Assembly (NCBI GenBank): GCA_021160245.1
Contig: JAGHCW010000052.1
Location: 1-11,224, forward strand
Length of the DNA: 11,224 bases
Direction: 5' to 3'
Source: a bacterium
Lineage (GTDB): Bacteria > B130-G9
Position numbers and translations under genes: made by a program. Under the pieces are notes generated by a model, which saw only the letters and a list, made by a program, of their open reading frames with translations, had not been told where the DNA came from and searched no databases. Below, in pieces: positions 6,358 to 11,224 of this stretch (its first letter is position 1; each line of letters opens with the position of its first letter).

Positions 6358-7336
6358 CGTATATCTTCCGCACGATGTCGCTCAATTCAGGCCCTTTGAG
6401 AACAAAATCCTGAACGTTGAAGTCCGAAAGTATCCGGCGCATCAGATCACTCGGCGATATGGATTCGGTGGCAAACGTGAGCTCAACCTGGTTTGGGGCT
6501 CTTTGGACCGCATCGACGCTACTTCCATCAAAACTCTGCATAATGCTCGATGCTGAGACCGTATCGTGGAAGTCTATGAGAGCCTTACGGACTTTGCCCA
6601 TTCTTTCCTTGATGCCCTTAATCGAGCCGTTGAAGATGATTCGGCCGTTGTCTATGATGATGATCCTCTGGCAGAGGTCCTCCACATCAGTTAGATCGTG
6701 CGTCGTCAAAAGGACTGTCTTTCCGCGCTCAAGAGCTATGTGGCGAATCGCGTCGCGTACTTTGAACTTGGCTGAGACGTCGAGACCGATTGTGGGCTCG
6801 TCCAGGAATATGACGGGAGGATCATGCAGGAGCGAGGCGGCGAAATCGCAGCGCATCCGCTGGCCCAGGCTGAGTTTCCTGGTCGGTTTGTTCAAAAGCG
6901 GTCCAAGATCGAGCAGCTCCGTCATTTCTTTGAGCCGACCGTCGAACTCGACCTTGTGGACGTCATACATCTTTCTTAAGAGCCGAAAGCTCTCAATTAC
7001 GGCGATGTCCCAGAAGAGCTGCGTCCGCTGGCCGAAGAGAACTCCTATGTTTCGAACGTGGGCCGTTCTCTGCTTCCAGGGCACGAGGCCGTTTATACTC
7101 ACGTGGCCTGATGTCGGCCGCAGGATGCCCGTTAACATCTTGATCGTGGTCGATTTGCCAGCGCCGTTCGACCCTATATAGCCGATTATCTCGCCCCGCT
7201 CCACGCTGAAGGAGACGCCATCAACCGCTAGGGTCTCCCTGTAGTCCCGGTGCAAAAGGTCAAGCAGCCCCCCAAAAATCCCCTCGCGCCTCGTGAAGGT
7301 GCGATAGACCTTGGTCAGATTCTCAACGGTTATCAA
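6314..7336 (-). CDS. ABC-2 type transporter ATP-binding protein
   Basis: This is the cytoplasmic ATPase powering the two adjacent permeases. From TTG at 7336 it has 340 residues starting MITVENLTKVY, the usual N-terminus of the family. Motifs are Walker A GSNGAGKST (55-63), a Q-loop in GVLFGQRTQLFWD (98-110), the ABC signature as LSLGQRMR (155-162), Walker B VIFLDEP with catalytic E180 (175-181), D-loop GLD, and H213. The LSLGQ signature and GQRTQLFWD are characteristic of ATPases paired with ABC2_membrane_6 permeases. About 90 residues follow the ATPase core (250-340) and form an accessory C-terminal domain. A longer frame exists to 7405, but it lies in the upstream gene. TTG overlaps that gene's stop as TTGA, and there is no strong Shine-Dalgarno sequence, so translation is probably coupled. 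Confidence 0.93.
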   Translation of the reverse strand: MITVENLTKVYRTFTRREGIFGGLLDLLHRDYRETLAVDGVSFSVERGEIIGYIGSNGAGKSTTIKMLTGILRPTSGHVSINGLVPWKQRTAHVRNIGVLFGQRTQLFWDIAVIESFRLLRKMYDVHKVEFDGRLKEMTELLDLGPLLNKPTRKLSLGQRMRCDFAASLLHDPPVIFLDEPTIGLDVSAKFKVRDAIRHIALERGKTVLLTTHDLTDVEDLCQRIIIIDNGRIIFNGSIKGIKERMGKVRKALIDFHDTVSASSIMQSFDGSSVDAVQRAPNQVELTFATESISPSDLMRRILSDFNVQDFVLKGPELSDIVRKIYDGETAIASRDKAGE

Positions 7337-7740
7337 AGGCCGAGGATGGCGACTATCACGATCCCAAGGCCTACAAGCACGCCCACGAGGCAGAGCGCTC
7401 GGCATACGTTGTCGTTGCGAAACAGCTTGTCAATAAAAAACCGCCTCATCGCCTCCCTTGGCGCCCCGCTGATAAAGGCGAGAATTGCCACACCGAGCAT
7501 CGCGAAACCGAAGATGATTGCAAGCACTCCCGTCAAGGTGCTCGCTTCCCAGAGGAATGCCAGAACCTGTATCCCGGCGGTGATGGCAAGCACGGCAAAG
7601 ACGTCTAGCCACTTGTGTTTACCGAACCAGTGCTTCTCGATCCACGCCTTATAGGGGCCCGGCGCAATCACACCTGGGAGTCTTGCGCCTATCACCAGGA
7701 CGCCGAAGAGAATAACTGCGATCCTTTGAACTAAGAACAT
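7333..7740 (-). CDS. Small four-helix integral membrane protein of unknown function
   Basis: A 135-residue protein that I do not recognise. It has four hydrophobic segments, about 5-25, 44-64, 68-91 and 112-134. Between the first two is a basic/aromatic loop (KAWIEKHWFGKHKWLD, 31-46), and between the last two a positive loop (PREAMRRFFIDKLFR, 94-108) that probably faces the cytoplasm. ATG at 7740 is preceded by GGAGGAGGAAGG, a strong ribosome binding site, making this the likely first gene of the minus-strand operon. Its stop overlaps the ATPase start (TTGA). Position suggests an accessory or regulatory subunit of the exporter, but nothing in the sequence shows that. Confidence 0.75.
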   Translation of the reverse strand: MFLVQRIAVILFGVLVIGARLPGVIAPGPYKAWIEKHWFGKHKWLDVFAVLAITAGIQVLAFLWEASTLTGVLAIIFGFAMLGVAILAFISGAPREAMRRFFIDKLFRNDNVCRALCLVGVLVGLGIVIVAILGL

Positions 7741-7744
7741 CCTT

Positions 7745-7752
7745 CCTCCTCC
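7745..7752 (-). promoter_or_regulatory. Strong ribosome binding site of the first operon gene
   Basis: GGAGGAGG on the minus strand lies four bases upstream of ATG 7740 and is the strongest Shine-Dalgarno sequence in the minus-strand run, supporting this as an operon-leading gene. Confidence 0.7.
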
Positions 7753-7769
7753 GCAATCATGGATGGGTT

Positions 7770-7778
7770 ATTATCGCA
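7770..7778 (-). promoter_or_regulatory. Candidate extended -10 promoter for the minus-strand operon
   Basis: On the minus strand TGCGATAAT (7778-7770) is an extended -10 with five of six hexamer matches. Start of transcription would be near 7763, about 23 bases before the ATG at 7740, just leaving room for the strong ribosome site. No good -35 is present, which extended -10 promoters can tolerate. Confidence 0.35.
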
Positions 7779-7883
7779 CTCTCAACGTTTACCACAGATC
7801 GGTCCATCGCATCAATAGGTCGGGATGAGGAGTCTCCGGACGACGGAAACGGGAGAACGTCCACAACTGAACGATCCGAATAC

Positions 7884-7892
7884 TGATATTAT
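7884..7892 (+). promoter_or_regulatory. Candidate extended -10 promoter for the beta-helix gene
   Basis: TGATATTAT is an extended -10 element with five of six hexamer matches. It would give a leader of about 97 bases before the ATG at 7996. There is no clear -35 at 16-18 bases, so this rests on the extended -10 alone. Confidence 0.3.
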
Positions 7893-7985
7893 GGAAACAC
7901 CTTTCGAAAAAAGTATTGAGCCCCACGACGGACATAGTATTGTCGGGTTGTCGAATCATGCAAAGCTAACGGGTGTTCAATTTGG

Positions 7986-7990
7986 GGAGG
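7986..7990 (+). promoter_or_regulatory. Ribosome binding site deciding the beta-helix start
   Basis: GGAGG five bases before ATG 7996 sits directly in front of a typical signal peptide. It overrules the longer open frame beginning at 7825, whose first 57 codons look non-coding. Confidence 0.75.
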
Positions 7991-7995
7991 GAGAG

Positions 7996-9720
7996 ATGAC
8001 GAGGTTGTTTGGCTGTTTTCTTGCGTGTGTTTTGATTCTTTGCTTGTCAGGTTCCGCCATTTATGGGGCTGAGTATGATGTCAACTGGGACGAGACTGGC
8101 GACTTCGTGGCGATTCAGGATGCGCTGGACGTTGCGGTTGACGGCGACATCATAACCGTTCATACGGGCACATACTGCGAAAACATTCACTTCGATGGGA
8201 AGAACGTGACCCTACGTTCGCTCGATCCCGAGGACGAACAGGTCGTCGCGTCGACCATCATTGATGGTGGGGAGCTAGGCAGCGTTGTTAAGTTTGTGGG
8301 TCCGGGCGACGACACGTGCGTAATCTCCGGCTTCACGATTACAAATGGGAAGGCTGGGCACGGCGGTGGGCTAATCGATTGCTACGGTACCATTATGAAT
8401 TGCACGATAAGGGGCAACTCCGTCAGCGGTGGTGGTGGCGGGTTGTGGTACTGCAGCGGGCCGATCATAGACTGCACGATCAGGGGCAACTCCGTGGGCG
8501 GCGACTCTGGTGGCGGTGGGCTCTCCCACTGCAACGGGACGATTGCCAACTGCACGATCAGCGAGAACTCGGTGAACAGCAGCGCGGGTGGTGGTGGGCT
8601 CTCCTACTGCAACGGGACGATCGTAAACTGCTTGATCAGCGAGAACCGCGCGAGCGCTAGGGATTATAGTGGTGGCGTCTCAGCTGGCAGGGGCGGTGGG
8701 TTGTCTGGTTGCGGTGGCACGATAATGGATTGCACCATCACGGGCAACTACGCAACGCGTCTCGGCGGCGGACTATGTGATTGCAGCGGTACTATAGCCA
8801 ACTGCACGATCAACGGCAACTCCGCCGGGAGCGGAGGCTACCAGAGTGACCACGGTGGTGGGCTGTGTTATTGTGACGGGACGATCAGCAACTGCATGAT
8901 TACACAGAACAGATCTGATTACGGGGGCGGGCTATACAAATGCAACGGGACAATCAGCAACTGCACGATCAGCGAGAACGACGCCGATAGCCATGGCCTC
9001 GGTTCCGGCGGGGGGCTCGTTTCCTGTGAAGGATCAATCGTAAACACAATCGTCTGGGGGAATAAAGCGCAAGGGCATGATGAGCTGCACGCCTGCACTG
9101 GAATCACGAACTGCTGCATTCGCGACTGGACTGGGGGCGGCGAGGGCAACATCTCCGTTGACCCGCTTTTCGTGACGGGCCCTCTTGGCAATTACTACCT
9201 TTCCTCTTGCGCGGCGGGCCAAAATGCCGACAGCCCGTGCATAGACGCGGGCAGCGATACGGCGGAGAGCTTCGGCCTCGACAAATTCACAACCAGAACA
9301 GATCATGTCCTAGACAGTGGCATCGTCGATATGGGCTATCATTACCCGGTGGCGTCTGATCAGAATCCATACGTCGTGTGCTCGCTTAACTCCAGCGAAT
9401 TTAGACCGGGTGATGCTCTTGTTGGCTTCATCGAGGCGCATAACCCCGGGCCCGACATCATTGTTGACGCCTATCTCGGGTTCGTCATGCCGGACGGAGC
9501 GATAATCTCATTGACCAACAACGGGTTCGCGATTGGGATATACCCATGGATCTTTAATGTCTTCCTGCCGAGCGGACTCGATTTCGGACCGAGCGAGGTC
9601 TTCTCGTTCCCTGTCCTGCGGGGCCCAGGAACTTACCTTCTGGCCGTCGCGCTGACCGAGCCGGGCCAATTCGACTTCATCGGCGAGCCATGCTTATTCC
9701 CATTTACGATCACCGAGTAA
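7996..9720 (+). CDS. Secreted right-handed parallel beta-helix protein with cysteine ladders
   Basis: A 574-residue exported protein. Residues 1-24 form a Sec signal peptide (polar MTR, hydrophobic core, probable cut after AIYG). Residues 25-110 are an N-terminal beta-helix cap containing FVAIQDALDVAVDGDIITVHTG, the usual opening of pectate-lyase-like folds. From about 123 to 360 there are nine coils of about 27 residues with the core GGGL-x-x-C-x-GTI-x-[ND]-C-T-I-x-x-N. The DPLF, YYLSS and SPCIDAG motifs at about 388-418 resemble the end of choice-of-anchor Q type proteins. The last 115 residues (about 455-574) look like a beta-sandwich with hydrophobic alternation. No lyase catalytic residues are evident, so a surface, adhesive or carbohydrate-binding role is inferred. 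There is no LPXTG or obvious PEP-CTERM-like sorting tail. A hairpin follows the stop. Confidence 0.88.
   Translation: MTRLFGCFLACVLILCLSGSAIYGAEYDVNWDETGDFVAIQDALDVAVDGDIITVHTGTYCENIHFDGKNVTLRSLDPEDEQVVASTIIDGGELGSVVKFVGPGDDTCVISGFTITNGKAGHGGGLIDCYGTIMNCTIRGNSVSGGGGGLWYCSGPIIDCTIRGNSVGGDSGGGGLSHCNGTIANCTISENSVNSSAGGGGLSYCNGTIVNCLISENRASARDYSGGVSAGRGGGLSGCGGTIMDCTITGNYATRLGGGLCDCSGTIANCTINGNSAGSGGYQSDHGGGLCYCDGTISNCMITQNRSDYGGGLYKCNGTISNCTISENDADSHGLGSGGGLVSCEGSIVNTIVWGNKAQGHDELHACTGITNCCIRDWTGGGEGNISVDPLFVTGPLGNYYLSSCAAGQNADSPCIDAGSDTAESFGLDKFTTRTDHVLDSGIVDMGYHYPVASDQNPYVVCSLNSSEFRPGDALVGFIEAHNPGPDIIVDAYLGFVMPDGAIISLTNNGFAIGIYPWIFNVFLPSGLDFGPSEVFSFPVLRGPGTYLLAVALTEPGQFDFIGEPCLFPFTITE
8362..9075 (+). 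repeat. Nine tandem beta-helix coil repeats within the secreted protein gene
   Basis: Nine units beginning at GGGL codons (first at 8362, last at 9007) repeat on average every 81 bases. Conserved DNA such as a TGCACGATCA-type segment recurs in most coils, showing that the repeats are also similar at nucleotide level and probably expand or contract by recombination. Loop lengths between coils vary, the longest being after the fourth coil. Confidence 0.85.
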
Positions 9721-9738
9721 CACTGTTTGTTGAGATCG

Positions 9739-9767
9739 GACCTCCCGAAGGTCGGTGCATCGGGAGG
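9739..9767 (+). terminator. Hairpin downstream of the beta-helix gene, possible terminator with a competing stem
   Basis: CCTCCCGA (9741-9748) pairs with TCGGGAGG (9760-9767) around an 11-base loop, 20 bases after the stop codon. The following bases are ATATTTAG, only partly U-rich, so intrinsic termination would be weak. A smaller stem GACCT (9739-9743) with AGGTC (9749-9753) uses part of the same bases and cannot coexist with it. Confidence 0.45.
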
Positions 9768-9822
9768 ATATTTAGTTCGGATGCCGCCTGTCGAACCGTT
9801 TGACGGCTCCGAGTTACTTGAG

Positions 9823-10240
9823 TTAGGGTGCCTCATACCAGTCAATATCGAGGCCGTAGCCCCAAAGGTATGGCCCCGTGTTGTGGTACCACTCGGCCTT
9901 CTCAAAAATAGCGGGCATCCGCATGTGCCACCCAAATCCCTGAAGTTCAGGATCATGGCCCGGAGGGAGTTTTAGCCTTCGGATGCGTTGGGCAAATCCG
10001 AGACGATTGCCCGGCACTTCAGGGAAGAGGGTATGCGCTCACGCGCCAGTACCCCACGTTGCACATGGGGCAACCAACTCGGCCCCCTTTCAGGGGACTC
10101 AAGCGCACTTCCTGCCCAATGTCTATCCCCTTCCCCCTTTCTTCCTTTTCTCCCGTTTCCATTTTATGGAAACTCCTCGCACCTTTATGTTGACGAGGCG
10201 CCGGATGGTGATAACCTTGAAAGTGTTTCTCATTGATCAA
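9823..10240 (-). pseudogene. Probable frameshifted gene remnant, unknown function
   Basis: Between the two beta-helix genes, the minus strand carries a protein-like C-terminus of about 66 codons ending at TAA 9825-9823. It is rich in tryptophan, tyrosine and histidine (for example GFGWHMRMPAIFEKAEWYHN) and lacks low-complexity character. A second frame open from 10240 to 10019 ends in CPMCNVGYWRVSAYPLP. Removing one C from the CCC run at about 10022-10024 would join the two as ...YPLPEVPGNRLGF... into one frame of about 139 residues. The N-terminal third (10150-10240) does not look coding, and no ribosome site is visible, so the true start is unclear. I do not recognise a family. It could be a decayed gene, a sequencing or assembly indel, or chance. 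The tail is the most convincing part. Confidence 0.35.
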
Positions 10241-10274
10241 AATTCGAGGAGTTAGTCGTAAATCTCAAATGCAC

Positions 10275-10280
10275 AGGGGG
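10275..10280 (+). promoter_or_regulatory. Purine-rich ribosome site of the second beta-helix gene
   Basis: AGGGGG lies ten bases before ATG 10291. The spacing is longer than ideal, but the following signal peptide supports this start. Confidence 0.45.
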
Positions 10281-10290
10281 ATAATATCCA

Positions 10291-11224
10291 ATGATAAAAA
10301 GTGGCCTTTGCCGGGCTTTTGCAGCCGGTTTCACAATGATACTCCAATTGCTCTTGACGTCTCTTTCCGCCGGAGCGGGCCCTTCTGATATGATTCAAAC
10401 GGAAGAGGACGCCTGTTTCCGCCCATATACGAATGCAGTCAATCAGGCCACCCATGCTTCAAACGCGCTGGACGCGCTCGCCCTGGAGGTCACCCAGTTA
10501 TTTGTCGATGCAAATGCCGGCGCCGACACCAACGACGGCACGGAGGGCGCCCCCTGGCGGACGATCACCCACGCCCTGCAATCTGTAACCGGCGCCGAGC
10601 AATCCCCCGTTATTATCAACGTCGCAGCCGGCACATATTCCGCCTCAACCAATGGGGAGGCGTTTCCGCTGAACATGAAGAGCTTCGTCTCACTTCAGGG
10701 CGAGGGACGTGAGGCGACAATCCTCGATGCCGAGGACTCGTCAAACGTCATAACCATAAGTGCAATCGCCGCCGGGCCATCGCTTGATGGATTCACGATA
10801 ACCGGAGGAAACTCGACAAACGGAGGCGGCATCTTCTCAAACAACAGCTCCATAACCGTCTCGAATAACCTCATCACCGGCTGTTTTGGCGACAGCGGAG
10901 CAGGCGTCTATTGCCAGCGAGGCGAGATGCTCTTTAGCCAGAATGAGATATCTGGCAATGCCGCGACCGGGCGTCTGGGCTTCGGAGGCGCGATGTTCAT
11001 CAGCTTGGGCACGCCCCAGATCGTGGACAACGAGATCGGCGATAATGAGGGAGACAGCGTGGGCGGCCTATACATCTACCGATGCTCCCCCATTATTCAA
11101 ATGAACACCATATCTGGCAATATCTCAACGGACGATGGGGGCATTTGTGGGGGCATTTATATCGACCAAGGCTCGCCGGAAATTCGGGACAACACAATTG
11201 TCGGCAATGGCGCCATTGGCGAGG
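10291..11224 (+). CDS. Secreted right-handed beta-helix protein with DUF1565-like N-terminal module, 3' end beyond the window
   Basis: The open frame from ATG 10291 continues to the window edge (311 codons plus one base), so the C-terminus is missing. Residues 1-29 form a signal peptide, probably cut after SAGA. After a short linker, LFVDANAGADTNDGTEGAPW (70-89) and the following TITHALQSV, INVAAGTYS and SLQGEGREATILDA (134-147) are characteristic of DUF1565 modules that begin many exported beta-helix proteins. From about 150 onward, coils with the pattern [ST]-P-x-I-x-x-N-x-I-x-x-N repeat, for example SPIIQMNTISGN and SPEIRDNTIVGN. The coils are less glycine- and cysteine-rich than those of the preceding gene. 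No catalytic site is visible in the part seen. It is probably a surface or extracellular structural or carbohydrate-associated protein. The two beta-helix genes are adjacent and share orientation but not close sequence. Confidence 0.85.
   Translation, partial: MIKSGLCRAFAAGFTMILQLLLTSLSAGAGPSDMIQTEEDACFRPYTNAVNQATHASNALDALALEVTQLFVDANAGADTNDGTEGAPWRTITHALQSVTGAEQSPVIINVAAGTYSASTNGEAFPLNMKSFVSLQGEGREATILDAEDSSNVITISAIAAGPSLDGFTITGGNSTNGGGIFSNNSSITVSNNLITGCFGDSGAGVYCQRGEMLFSQNEISGNAATGRLGFGGAMFISLGTPQIVDNEIGDNEGDSVGGLYIYRCSPIIQMNTISGNISTDDGGICGGIYIDQGSPEIRDNTIVGNGAIGE

Larger units (their letters stand above)
7741..7995. promoter_or_regulatory. Divergent intergenic region between the minus-strand operon and the beta-helix gene
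   Basis: 255 bases separate the two outward-facing starts. A frame open from 7825 towards the beta-helix gene has no ribosome site and no protein-like content, so I treat the stretch as non-coding. It holds one extended -10 candidate for each direction (listed separately) and a small dyad GACA-TAGTAT-TGTC near 7932-7945. No convincing -35 boxes are visible. Confidence 0.6.
9721..10290. other. 570-base intergenic stretch between beta-helix genes
   Basis: Apart from the hairpin after the first gene and the minus-strand remnant, this holds a pyrimidine-rich tract at about 10121-10162 and several short dyads (for example CCCCA-N9-TGGGG near 10053-10071). TTGACG (10190-10195) with TAACCT 16 bases on (10212-10217) is the best promoter-like pair before the next gene, but the -10 is poor. 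I see no intact gene and no RNA gene. Confidence 0.5.

Noticed and set aside
6417-7181. 254-codon open frame on the plus strand opposite the ATPase
   Set aside because: It is antisense to a well-supported ABC ATPase, has no ribosome site and a serine/arginine-biased composition typical of shadow frames.
7825-7995. 57-codon N-terminal extension of the beta-helix gene
   Set aside because: No ribosome site, no protein-like content, and ATG 7996 has GGAGG plus a typical signal peptide.
8316-8660. 114-codon low-complexity frame within the beta-helix repeats
   Set aside because: Trp/Arg/His-rich shadow created by the repeated codons of the coil motif in another frame.
8362-9075. Possible CRISPR or tandem non-coding repeat
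   Set aside because: Repeats are in frame, vary in spacing and encode beta-helix coils. There are no direct-repeat/spacer units.
9727-9975. 82-codon plus-strand frame after the beta-helix gene
   Set aside because: TTG start without a ribosome site, overlapping the hairpin and opposite the more protein-like minus-strand tail.

Overview
The window looks like a chromosomal segment from an uncultivated Gram-negative bacterium, probably of a deep candidate phylum. The grounds are indirect. There is a PilM-like cytoplasmic pilus protein, two secreted parallel beta-helix proteins of a kind abundant in environmental candidate-phylum genomes, and moderately GC-rich coding with few close-looking relatives. 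I cannot place it further by eye. There is no rRNA, tRNA, CRISPR array, insertion sequence, integrase or phage gene that I can support.

Left part (about 1-7740, all on the minus strand, read right to left): a compact run of nine genes. It begins with a small four-helix membrane protein, then an ABC-2 type ATPase and two ABC2_membrane_6-like permeases, a 59-codon small ORF, an orphan pilM-like gene, a glutamate/aspartate:cation symporter of the EAAT/DctA family, and two tandem SPFH/stomatin-like membrane proteins, the second cut by the left edge. Several junctions overlap by 1 to 44 bases (TTGA, TGATG and ATGA overlaps) or are separated by 8 bases, so most of the run is probably co-transcribed and partly translationally coupled. 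Gaps of 112 and 68 bases around the symporter are the only places where it may divide.

Middle (7741-7995): a 255-base divergent intergenic region with an extended -10 candidate in each direction.

Right part (7996-11224, plus strand): two secreted right-handed beta-helix proteins. The first is complete, has nine glycine/cysteine-rich coils and ends in a beta-sandwich-like domain. The second starts with a DUF1565-like module and runs off the right edge. Between them, 570 bases hold a convergent hairpin and what looks like the C-terminal part of a frameshifted minus-strand gene.

How the genes may work together: the ABC trio would form one exporter of unknown substrate, and the symporter would import acidic amino acids. 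PilM and the SPFH pair are membrane-organising types of protein. Their arrangement with no pilN/O/P/Q and with an exporter is the least ordinary thing here. That they form one functional system is inference from gene order only.
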